Below, piece after piece: positions 54,341-61,194 of a stretch of DNA of 61,194 nucleotides (position 1 is its first letter; the number at the start of each line of letters is the position of its first letter). The notes beneath the pieces were generated by a model. It was not told where the DNA came from, searched no databases, and saw only the letters and a program-made list of their open reading frames with translations. The DNA comes from CAZVGZ01 sp964627605 (lineage in GTDB: Bacteria > Latescibacterota > MWCZ01 > CAZVGZ01), in assembly GCA_964627605.1 (NCBI GenBank), contig CAZVGZ010000021.1, positions 1 to 61,194 on the forward strand, read 5' to 3'. Made by a program: the position numbers and the translations under genes.

Positions 54341-55258
54341 CTATGCCCCGCCCAACTGGACGTCAACCAGTTCGTCGACCGCTTTGCAGGTCCTCAGATA
54401 TACGTTTTTGGGCGAGTCGTCATAGCCTTTTTCGGCGTACGGGTCGCCTCCTGCAACCATCACCACACACCGTTTATCGGCTCTGGCTGGCGATTCACCT
54501 TCATCTACTCCCCATGGCAGCCTCGACCACGCGTTCATGTAATGGTTTACAAGAACACCCCGGTTTATACCGCTACGGTTCTTGCGGGAGCGGTGAAGTA
54601 GGTGGCCGTTGAAAAACACGACGGCTCCAGCTTTGACCTCAACAGGCACCTCTTCTGAGTCGTCAAACCCGAACGACTCCCCGGCGAAATCAAACTCTTC
54701 TGGTTTTTTGTGATCGCGTTGATCGTATAGAAAACCGTCGCGGTGCGATCCTGGAAGTATCCAGAGGCAGCCGTTCTCCACTGTCGCGTCATCAATAGCT
54801 ATCCATGCACCGATGAGTGAACGGTCGCGTGTCGGGATATATATCTCGTCCTGATGCCACGCCTGTCCTTGAAAGCCCGGTGGTTTTACGAACAGCATCG
54901 ACTGCATGCATTTGACGCTGCCATCCCAAATGGGGAGATGCGCTGCGGTAATCTGACTCAGAACGCCAGCTACTTTCGCATGCCCGACGTATTTGAGCAT
55001 CACATCGCTTACGTAGTGCGGCTGATGGATGCAGAGAATCCGCCCCAACGCGTCTTCGTCTGACATGCTCGCAGGAAGCGGCTTTATCGATTCGGTGTCG
55101 TAACCCCCACGGGCAAGCTTGAGCGTGTCCGATTTTAGCTCGCCTAATTCGCCTGGCTCGATTAGGTCTGGAACGACCAGAAAACCATCGCGGACGTAGT
55201 CTTGGACTTGATCGTCCGAGACCGGCTTTGGAACATCTATCCATTTAGGCGTATTCAT
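54341..55258 (-). CDS. Phytanoyl-CoA dioxygenase (PhyH) family protein
   Basis: Fe(II)/2-oxoglutarate dioxygenase of 305 residues with a complete metal site: His and Asp in GQAWHQDEIYIP, distal His in FFNGHLLHRSRKN, Arg in INRGVLVNHYM. The N-terminal YVRDGFLVVPDLIEPGEL is typical. GGAGG precedes the ATG by about ten bases. It is transcribed divergently from the PfkB kinase and reads toward the repeat array and barrel gene 98 bp further on. Substrate unknown; the family often acts on small acids, betaines or secondary metabolites. Confidence 0.92.
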   Translation of the reverse strand: MNTPKWIDVPKPVSDDQVQDYVRDGFLVVPDLIEPGELGELKSDTLKLARGGYDTESIKPLPASMSDEDALGRILCIHQPHYVSDVMLKYVGHAKVAGVLSQITAAHLPIWDGSVKCMQSMLFVKPPGFQGQAWHQDEIYIPTRDRSLIGAWIAIDDATVENGCLWILPGSHRDGFLYDQRDHKKPEEFDFAGESFGFDDSEEVPVEVKAGAVVFFNGHLLHRSRKNRSGINRGVLVNHYMNAWSRLPWGVDEGESPARADKRCVVMVAGGDPYAEKGYDDSPKNVYLRTCKAVDELVDVQLGGA

Positions 55259-55411
55259 GTCCTGCTAACCTCCATGCCTATTGGCGGCAGGAGCTTTTCG
55301 GGTGGTTGATACAGTAACCCAAAGCTGCTGCCGGTGTGGTGTCAACGGGGTGTCAACAATTGCCGCACAGTGGTGTCGGAATCGTCGGCACCCGTAGATT
55401 GTTGAATTTGG

Positions 55412-55477
55412 CTCAGCTAACCCCTCTGAGCTTCTCCAAGGGGTAGACGCCAACCCCTCAAGCTGAGTAACTTTTTT
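55412..55477 (+). promoter_or_regulatory. Attenuator-like leader upstream of the PfkB kinase gene
   Basis: An outer inverted repeat CTCAGCT (55412-55418) / AGCTGAG (55461-55467) is followed within four bases by a T-run at 55472-55477. Inside it, AGGGGT (55439-55444) can pair with either of two ACCCCT copies (55420-55425 or 55453-55458), giving mutually exclusive hairpins. It lies 45 bp before the kinase ATG. It could be a leader switch or simply a terminator for stray transcription. Confidence 0.35.
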
Positions 55478-55521
55478 GCGTCCAACCCGAAACATTCGCA
55501 ACCGACGAAAGAATCCATCCG

Positions 55522-56502
55522 ATGACCATCGCCATCCTGGGTACGGTCGTGTACGACGAGATATTCACCTACCGTGGGGTGCGAAACGAATCCTATGGCG
55601 GCATTACCTACAATGTCGCGGCTCTCTCGTCGCTGGTTGATGAAAGCGCGATGATCTGTCCGGTGGCTAACATTGGGGAGGACCGCGCCAATGAGATCTG
55701 CTCAGTTTTAGGTGGTTACAAGCAGACCGATTGCGGCCACCTGGCCGTCATCGACCAACCCAATACCAACGTCAAATTGGTCTACTCCAGCATCAGCGAG
55801 CGCAGCGAGGCGATCTGGCACATCCCGCCTGCTCTCACCAAAAAGACACTGACCGATGCAGTAGGTGTAGACGCGATTCTCATCAATTTTATCACAGGGC
55901 AGGAGTTGACTCTGGATGCGTTGGTGGAGCTTAGAAGCAGCACCAGTGCGTTGATACACATGGATGTCCACAACCGGATCAGCAGTTGGGGCGACGATGG
56001 CGGGCGAACCATCACCGGCTTTGGCGGATGGGAGGAGTGGCTTGCCCATGTCGATACTGTCCAGATGAACAAGATGGAGAGCGAGGTGTTGTTGAAGGAG
56101 GAGATAACTGAGATAGACGGTTTTCTGGACGCTGCGAAGCGGTTCGTCGAGGCGGGGCTCAAAGCCGCGATGGTGACTTTGGGACCACTGGGATCGGTGG
56201 TGGCGTATCGCGCTGATGATGGTGTGTACGGATGCCACTGCCCTGCCGCTGTGCTTGGCGATGTGATAGACACCACCGGCTGCGGCGACTCTTTTTCGGC
56301 TGGCTTTGTCTGGAATTTTCTATCCAGCGGCGATCCGCTCTTGGCGAACGCCGCCGCCAATATTGTCGGTGGGGTAAACTGCATCACACCTGGCATCGGA
56401 GGTTTGACACAGGCAAAAGGTGCCCTCGACCAACTGCCCAAAATATTCCCAGAGCTGATGGACCGGATTGATGGGGGTTGGCCCGGGGCGCGGCTTGATT
56501 GA
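55522..56502 (+). CDS. PfkB/ribokinase family carbohydrate kinase
   Basis: Sugar or nucleoside kinase of 326 residues. It begins IAILGTVVYDEIFTYRG and GGITYNVAALSSLV, the PfkB N-terminal Gly-rich substrate region, and ends with the family signature DTTGCGDSFSAGF, whose Asp is the catalytic base. MVTLGPLGSVVAY is the usual strand before the nucleotide site. Family members phosphorylate ribose, fructose, adenosine, heptose or similar. With the GmhA-like isomerase three genes downstream it may belong to a sugar-phosphate pathway. Its stop overlaps the long upstream reading of the next gene. Confidence 0.92.
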   Translation: MTIAILGTVVYDEIFTYRGVRNESYGGITYNVAALSSLVDESAMICPVANIGEDRANEICSVLGGYKQTDCGHLAVIDQPNTNVKLVYSSISERSEAIWHIPPALTKKTLTDAVGVDAILINFITGQELTLDALVELRSSTSALIHMDVHNRISSWGDDGGRTITGFGGWEEWLAHVDTVQMNKMESEVLLKEEITEIDGFLDAAKRFVEAGLKAAMVTLGPLGSVVAYRADDGVYGCHCPAAVLGDVIDTTGCGDSFSAGFVWNFLSSGDPLLANAAANIVGGVNCITPGIGGLTQAKGALDQLPKIFPELMDRIDGGWPGARLD

Positions 56503-56546
56503 GCGCAGCCGCAGCCCAAGAAGCGAGCGCAACGAAAGGGTGTCGC

Positions 56547-57075
56547 ATGCCACTCAAGCGATGTCGAGAATGCAAAGGCAAAATTTCCACAGAGGCCACA
56601 TCATGCCCTCATTGCGGCGCTCCGAACCCAATACCGCCACCACGCCCCACCCGGTCAACGCGACCGGTCTTTCGCCGACTCAGGCGCTTGCTCAAGTGGT
56701 CGATCGGCGGTTTAGGCGCGTTTTTTGTCCTGTCGATCTTGATGGTCGTGTTAATACCAGATAACCGAACGTACTACTATACCCACAGCGTGATTAACGC
56801 CCACACCAGCCCGTCACTCGATTCCGCCGTTGCTACCAGCATTCCCGCGCGGCGAGCGAGTCGGCACTGACAGCCTGTTTGATGGGTGGTACCGAGTATC
56901 GCTCGACGCTGGCCAAGCTGGATACGTCCCCAAACCGCTTTTGCACAAACATCCACCTCAGCGCCTCAAATACTACTATTCGCATAGATTGTAGAATGTC
57001 CGCTCCGACCCGACACTCGAAACTGACGTGATCGCGCAGATCCCCCGCCGTCGGCCCGGTAGCTCAAACTGCTGA
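56547..57075 (+). pseudogene. Decayed zinc-ribbon, membrane-helix and SH3-repeat protein
   Basis: ATG 56547 begins a zinc ribbon (RCRECKGKIS then CPHCGAP: two CxxC pairs), a membrane helix (GGLGAFFVLSILMVVLI) and an SH3-type repeat (YYYTHSVINAHTSPSLDS), but the frame runs into a TGA at 56868. In the +1 frame the SH3 domain continues at once (ERVGTDSLFDGWYRVSLDAG, then GYVPKPLL), so a frameshift lies near 56850. A second SH3 repeat then starts YYYSHRL, is interrupted by TAG at 56992-56994, and continues NVRSDPTLETDVIAQIP to a TGA at 57073. Two independent lesions point to a true pseudogene. Confidence 0.65.
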
Positions 57076-57163
57076 TGCGCCGCCCGACCGTACATGATCG
57101 GTGGTGCACTTAGGTAGATTTAGAGATTACCGCTGCAACCACATCCCATAGTCGAGGACCAAA

Positions 57164-58165
57164 ATGCACTACCAAGGCAAGTTCGACTTCTTCGATTTCT
57201 CCAAAATCAAAACCTACCCGATTTCGGAGAGGACTAATCGCGAAAAGTATGTTGACCTGGTGACGCCGGAAATGGCGATGTCCCAGACCTACGACTTTGA
57301 CAGCCCAAATCTCGAAACTGTCGCCGACACTCTGATAAAGATGCGCGATGAGGGCAAGCCGATAATCTGGCAGATGGGCGCACACCCCATCAAAGGCCAC
57401 ATGTCGCTGCTGCTGATTGACATTATAAAGCGCGGATTCGTGTCGCTTTTCGCTGGAAACGGCGCTGTGGCGATCCACGATTTTGAGTGGGCGCTCATTG
57501 GCGAGACTAGCGAGACCGTGCCCAACGCTCTGCCCCAGGGGCAGTTCGGTATGGCGTATGAGACCGGCACACACATGAACGACTGCATGGTCCACGGCAA
57601 CCATCTGGAGCTTGGTTTGGGCGAGTCGCTAGCGAGAATGATTCTGGGCGAGGAGATGCCCTACGGTGTCGAATTCAAACACCCTGAGGCATCGGTGATA
57701 GCACAGGCATACGAGATGGGGGTTCCTGCGACGATTCACGTCGGTGTCGGGACCGACATTATCGACCAGCACCCGACTTTTGATGGTCGCGCTAAAGGCG
57801 GCTGCTCAGGCCGAGACTTCGGGATATACACGGCTGTGGTCGCGGGAATGACCGACGGTGGGATGATCATAAACATTGGATCAGCGGTCACAGGCCCGGA
57901 GGTGTTCCTAAAAGCGGTCTCAATGACCTGTAATGTCGGAAAAGTAGCGGACAAGATCACCACTGCCGATTTCGATATACGACCAGCGGTACCTGAAGAC
58001 ATGACCAACGAAGACAAACCAAGCTACTACCAACGCGATGTGAAGAGCATCGTCACTAGAGTGCCACAAGCGTTTGGTGGAAAAGGCTACTACGTCGAAG
58101 GCAACTTCCTAAGGGGTTTGCCGCGCCTGTACCAGCTTCTGGTAGAAAAGACGGATGAGGAATAA
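57164..58165 (+). CDS. Conserved protein of unknown function in sugar-phosphate gene set
   Basis: Cytoplasmic protein of 333 residues, preceded by GAGGACCAAA. Well-formed conserved-looking segments are IIWQMGAHPIKGHMSLLLID, GAVAIHDFEWALIGETSE, GMAYETGTHMNDCMVHGNH and IHVGVGTDIIDQHPTFDG. Gly-rich turns after beta strands suggest a Rossmann-like or deoxyhypusine-synthase-like fold, but I do not recognise the family with certainty. It sits 5 bp before the GmhA-like isomerase gene and after the PfkB kinase, and similar trios may work on one sugar phosphate. Function unknown. Confidence 0.8.
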   Translation: MHYQGKFDFFDFSKIKTYPISERTNREKYVDLVTPEMAMSQTYDFDSPNLETVADTLIKMRDEGKPIIWQMGAHPIKGHMSLLLIDIIKRGFVSLFAGNGAVAIHDFEWALIGETSETVPNALPQGQFGMAYETGTHMNDCMVHGNHLELGLGESLARMILGEEMPYGVEFKHPEASVIAQAYEMGVPATIHVGVGTDIIDQHPTFDGRAKGGCSGRDFGIYTAVVAGMTDGGMIINIGSAVTGPEVFLKAVSMTCNVGKVADKITTADFDIRPAVPEDMTNEDKPSYYQRDVKSIVTRVPQAFGGKGYYVEGNFLRGLPRLYQLLVEKTDEE

Positions 58166-58170
58166 TACCC

Positions 58171-58911
58171 GTGGTAGATAAAACCTTCAAGGATATTGTT
58201 GATGGTTGGCGCGGCGATCCTGTTACTGCTCTCGCGCAGGACGTCAATGCCAGGCACCCGGTGGTTGGGGAGCTGTTCGCGGAGTTTCTAGCTCAAAGGC
58301 CTCAGCTTGGTGAATTGGGTATCGACATACTGCGGGCGTACGGAGCGTTGGTAAGATGCTACGACGGTCGAGGAGCCCTCTACCTCTGCGGCAACGGCGG
58401 ATCGATGGCCGACTGTGTACACATCGCCGGTGAGTTGATCAAAAGCTTTGAGCGCGACCGGAGCATCGGCGCAGAGGACGCAGAGGAGTTTGAGGGGCTT
58501 CCCCACGGCGAAGAGCTCGCTGCGAACCTGGAATCTGGACTGCCTGCTATCGCTTTGGGAATGAGCGTCAGCCTCGCGACAGCGGTGGCGAACGACAACC
58601 AGGTGCGTGACATCAGTTTTGCGCAAGAGCTTTTTGGGATGCGCCCTACGGAGAAGGATATGCTCTGGGGTATCAGCACCTCAGGAAACTCGACTAACGT
58701 GGTGATGGCGATGAGCGTCGCCAAGGCGTTGGGCCTGACCACTATCGCGCTAACTGGAGAGGGTGGGGGAACGATGGGTGAGATGGCCGATGTCGCCATT
58801 AGAGCTCCCGCCAAAGTGACCAAAACTGTGCAGGAACACCACCTGCCAATATACCACGTCTTGTGTGCGATGATTGAAGCGCACTACTGGCCACAGATGC
58901 GCACGCATTAG
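58171..58911 (+). CDS. SIS-domain sugar isomerase, phosphoheptose-isomerase-like
   Basis: SIS-fold protein of 246 residues. The start is GTG with GAGG upstream. GmhA hallmarks are present: LYLCGNGGSMADCVHIAGEL (sugar-phosphate site with the NGGS loop), ATAVANDNQVRDISFAQEL, WGISTSGNSTNVV and TIALTGEGGG. GmhA makes D-glycero-heptose-7-phosphate from sedoheptulose 7-phosphate for LPS or glycoprotein sugars. It is about 50 residues longer than E. coli GmhA, mainly by an N-terminal helix and the insert EDAEEFEGLPHGEELAANLE. An isomerase for a related sugar phosphate is also possible. Confidence 0.85.
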   Translation: MVDKTFKDIVDGWRGDPVTALAQDVNARHPVVGELFAEFLAQRPQLGELGIDILRAYGALVRCYDGRGALYLCGNGGSMADCVHIAGELIKSFERDRSIGAEDAEEFEGLPHGEELAANLESGLPAIALGMSVSLATAVANDNQVRDISFAQELFGMRPTEKDMLWGISTSGNSTNVVMAMSVAKALGLTTIALTGEGGGTMGEMADVAIRAPAKVTKTVQEHHLPIYHVLCAMIEAHYWPQMRTH

Positions 58912-58963
58912 CCGACGGCGTGCGTGCTTCGTTAGAGATTTCTAACTTACTGACAGCGAGAAT

Positions 58964-59986
58964 ATGACCTCCTCACGTCTTAGGTGGGGGCTGCTTAGCA
59001 CCGCCCTTATCAACCGAAAGCTTATCCCGGCTATCCGTTCGACAGCCACTGCGGAACTTGTAGCTGTAGCTAGCAGGGATTTGGGCCGCGCGAAAAGCTA
59101 TGCCCAAGAGTGGGATATCCCCAAAGCGCACGGCAGCTATGAGGAGATGCTCGCAGACCAAGAGATAGACTGCATTTACAACCCGCTGCCAAACAACATG
59201 CACGGCCCGTGGTCGATGAGAGCCATGCGCTTGGGTAAACACGTTCTCTGCGAAAAACCGTTTTCGATAAACGCTGCCGAAGCTGTGAAGATGGCTGAGG
59301 TCGCTCTTGAGACCGGCAAACATCTTATGGAAGCGTTTATGTACCGCTTTCACCCGCAGATGCAGAGACTGGAGCAGATATTAGGGGATGGTGAGATAGG
59401 TGAAGTCAACCTGATTCTGGCGGGGTTTGGATTTAGGCTGGTGGACCTGTCCAACGTCCGCCTCAGGGCCGATCTTGCTGGTGGCGCGGTGATGGACTTA
59501 GGAACATATCCCATAAGTTTCATGCGTTTTGTCACCAAACAGGAGCCGACCCACGCTTTTGCGGTTGTGCATCACGGTCCAAAAAGCGGCGTGGATGAGA
59601 CGATGCTCGGTACGTTGACGTTTCCAAATGGGATCAGTGGCCAATTCGACTGCTCGTTTCGCGGCGGCTATCACACCTTCGCGCGTGTTATGGGTACCGA
59701 TGGGTCGGTGGAGATCGCAGCGCCGTTTACGCCCAAAGAGGGGCAGGCCGGGCTGATTGTCCGCACTGCCGATGGCACGATTCGCGATGAGATCGCAGTT
59801 CGGGACACTGACTCATACCAGCTCGAAGTCGAACATTTCTGCGCGGCGGTGATGGCAGGCACCAAAGTGCGCTGGACACCAAACGATTCGATCCTTCAGA
59901 TGCGGGTGATAGACGCGCTCTACCGTTCGTCAGGCGAAGGCCGTGTGGTTCCAGTTGCTGAGCCGATGTTGGACTATGTCATCTGA
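58964..59986 (+). CDS. Gfo/Idh/MocA family oxidoreductase
   Basis: NAD(P)-dependent oxidoreductase of 340 residues with an N-terminal Rossmann domain (RWGLLSTALINRKLIPAI) and the catalytic-Lys motif VLCEKPFSINAAEA. The C-terminal domain has LMEAFMYRFHPQMQRL, GGAVMDLGTYPISFMRF and VEHFCAAVMAGT, typical of the family. These enzymes oxidise or reduce sugars, inositols and related alcohols in the cytoplasm. The Gly-rich loop is GLLSTALI rather than GxGxxG, as in glucose-fructose oxidoreductase-like members. It is 52 bp after the isomerase gene. Confidence 0.92.
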   Translation: MTSSRLRWGLLSTALINRKLIPAIRSTATAELVAVASRDLGRAKSYAQEWDIPKAHGSYEEMLADQEIDCIYNPLPNNMHGPWSMRAMRLGKHVLCEKPFSINAAEAVKMAEVALETGKHLMEAFMYRFHPQMQRLEQILGDGEIGEVNLILAGFGFRLVDLSNVRLRADLAGGAVMDLGTYPISFMRFVTKQEPTHAFAVVHHGPKSGVDETMLGTLTFPNGISGQFDCSFRGGYHTFARVMGTDGSVEIAAPFTPKEGQAGLIVRTADGTIRDEIAVRDTDSYQLEVEHFCAAVMAGTKVRWTPNDSILQMRVIDALYRSSGEGRVVPVAEPMLDYVI

Positions 59987-60025
59987 CGCCGTTCTAGTAA
60001 TTACACAGGGGTTTTCCAGACAGAA

Positions 60026-61180
60026 GTGACCAAGGCCGCTATTTTTTCCCTTGAGAGAACCGATGGAGCATTCCGCGCAGGGAGACTGACTCTACCCCAC
60101 GGGATGGTCGAGACCCCTACGTTTATGCCGGTGGGAACCCAGGGCAGTGTGAAGGCGGTGAGCCAGGATGACCTTCTTGCCGCAGGGGCACATATAATCC
60201 TCTCGAACACCTACCACCTGTATCTACGGCCAGGTGACGAGTTGATAGCACGACGGGGTGGGCTTAACGGGTTTACGTCTTGGGATAGGCCGTTCCTCAC
60301 CGACAGCGGCGGATATCAGGTTTTCAGCTTGGGTGACAGAAACAAAATCACCGAAGACGGCGTGGAGTTCAAATCACATATAGACGGTTCCAGCCACATG
60401 TTTACGCCGGAAAAGGCGATGGAGATAGAGGGCAACCTCGGTGCTGATATTGTGATGGCGTTTGACGAGTGCACCCCGTATCCGGCGTCAAGGGAGTATG
60501 CCCAAGAATCGATGGACCGTACGACCAGATGGGCTAAGCGGAGTATGGTGCGACACCAAACGCTATTGGCTGAGAACCCGGCCCGCAACCAGTCGCTGTT
60601 CGGAATCGTTCAAGGTGGTACATATAGCGACCTGAGGGTTGAGCATGCGCAGGCTTTGGTTGAGATGGAGTTCCCTGGGTATGCGCTAGGCGGGCTGTCG
60701 GTCGGCGAACCCAAAGATGAGATGGCGCAGATGCTGGATGTCGTGGTTCCAGAGCTACCGGTGGACAAACCCCGGTATCTCATGGGCGTGGGTTACCCAG
60801 AGGATATTTTGAGCGGATTCGCCAGGGGAATAGATATGTTCGACTGTGTCATCCCCACCCGCAACGGACGAAAAGGGATGGTTTTCACCAGGAGCGGCCC
60901 GATTAATCTGCGCAACCTCGTCTTTTCTGAGGCTGACGAGCCGATTGAGGAGGAGTGTCGGTGCGAGGCGTGCATGAAATACAGCCGATCGTACGTCCGC
61001 CATCTGGTTCGCGTAGAAGAGATTCTGGGGCTAAGGTTGTGTACATTACACAATCTCACCTTCTATCTGGACATGATGCGACAGCTTCGCAACGCTGTTT
61101 TGAAAGGTGAGGCTGGTACGTGGAGCAAAGATTTTCTCGAAAAGTACCACAGCGGCCGGAAGGAACAACCGGTCCGGTGA
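60026..61180 (+). CDS. tgt: Queuine tRNA-ribosyltransferase
   Basis: Housekeeping tRNA-modifying enzyme of 384 residues that exchanges guanine for preQ1 at the wobble position of Asn, Asp, His and Tyr tRNAs. Motifs: TPTFMPVGTQGSVK at the N-terminus, the base-recognition DSGGYQVFS, GIVQGGTY, ALGGLSVGE, the catalytic-Asp region DMFDCVIPTRNGR, and the zinc site CRCEACMKYSRSYVRH with the later His in LHNL. The start is GTG. It follows the oxidoreductase by 39 bp, but is probably not related in function. Downstream yajC or sec genes, common neighbours, would be beyond the window. Confidence 0.96.
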   Translation: MTKAAIFSLERTDGAFRAGRLTLPHGMVETPTFMPVGTQGSVKAVSQDDLLAAGAHIILSNTYHLYLRPGDELIARRGGLNGFTSWDRPFLTDSGGYQVFSLGDRNKITEDGVEFKSHIDGSSHMFTPEKAMEIEGNLGADIVMAFDECTPYPASREYAQESMDRTTRWAKRSMVRHQTLLAENPARNQSLFGIVQGGTYSDLRVEHAQALVEMEFPGYALGGLSVGEPKDEMAQMLDVVVPELPVDKPRYLMGVGYPEDILSGFARGIDMFDCVIPTRNGRKGMVFTRSGPINLRNLVFSEADEPIEEECRCEACMKYSRSYVRHLVRVEEILGLRLCTLHNLTFYLDMMRQLRNAVLKGEAGTWSKDFLEKYHSGRKEQPVR

Positions 61181-61194
61181 GACGGTTATCTGAA

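Noticed and set aside
55412..55467. Possible tRNA-like cloverleaf from the nested inverted repeats
   Set aside because: There is no acceptor-stem pairing of normal length, no GTTC-type T-arm and no anticodon arm of the right geometry.
1..61194. CRISPR arrays, tRNA or rRNA genes, transposases and integrases
   Set aside because: No regularly spaced repeats other than the 15-bp array, and no RNA gene or mobile-element protein was recognised on either strand.

Overview
The window looks like draft-assembly chromosome of an uncultured Gram-negative bacterium. It carries outer-membrane genes (a TonB-dependent receptor, a Wza-type exporter, beta-barrels, an MCE/MlaD protein), many lipoprotein signals, and two runs of N (26519-26528 and 54098-54197). 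The mix of a DUF4249-like lipoprotein beside a TonB receptor, HPr kinase with mannose-type PTS IIA/IIB, several phytanoyl-CoA dioxygenase (PhyH) paralogues, Asp-box sialidase-like proteins and uroporphyrinogen-decarboxylase-like methyltransferases is what I would expect of the Latescibacterota or related FCB/Poribacteria-type lineages. That placement is inference from gene content; no marker gene was compared.

Layout. (1) 88-14673, minus strand: an exopolysaccharide operon. In transcription order it holds a YycJ-type metallo-hydrolase, rfbB, a Wza-like exporter, a Wzz-like co-polymerase, a Wzx-like flippase, a polytopic Wzy- or GT-C-like protein, two GT4 glycosyltransferases, an asparagine-synthase-type amidotransferase, a WcaJ-like initiating transferase and a coupled histidine kinase. 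(2) 14778-18167, minus: DUF4249-like lipoprotein plus TonB receptor. (3) 18.2-19.2 kb: three decayed gene fragments. (4) 19281-20240: an aldo/keto reductase, divergent from hprK-IIA-IIB-mlaD (20511-23413, plus). (5) 23602-28168: a barrel, an FMN-binding protein and a lipoprotein with a CX4CH haem-type motif, then an MsbA-like ABC exporter. (6) 28193-33383: a GGCT-like protein, an esterase, and an NfnA/NfnB-like pair whose large subunit has about 380 extra C-terminal residues. (7) 33380-42456, minus: ceramidase-like hydrolase, truncated glycosidase-like gene, PhyH, two URO-D-like proteins and three tandem sialidase-like proteins. (8) 43287-54242, minus: a putative copper-handling locus. (9) 55522-61180, plus: PfkB kinase, decayed zinc-ribbon/SH3 gene, an unrecognised conserved protein, a GmhA-like isomerase, a Gfo/Idh/MocA oxidoreductase and tgt.

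The most interesting part is region 8. A tightly coupled operon runs NosL, FixH-like protein, NosR/NapH/FixG-like membrane ferredoxin, TlpA lipoprotein, a small CxC-CxC membrane protein, FtsX-type permease, LolD-type ATPase, and a membrane protein with a NosL-like C-terminal domain. No nosZ, nosD or oxidase gene is present in the window. A few kb upstream lie a YHS-domain lipoprotein and a Met/His-rich outer-membrane barrel. Together these suggest an envelope pathway that reduces and moves copper. The barrel gene starts inside a 15-bp tandem repeat in which every unit carries its own Shine-Dalgarno-like sequence and ATG.

The operons are dense, with many TAATG, ATGA or GTGA stop/start overlaps, which I used to choose starts. 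No tRNA, rRNA, CRISPR array, transposase or integrase was seen.
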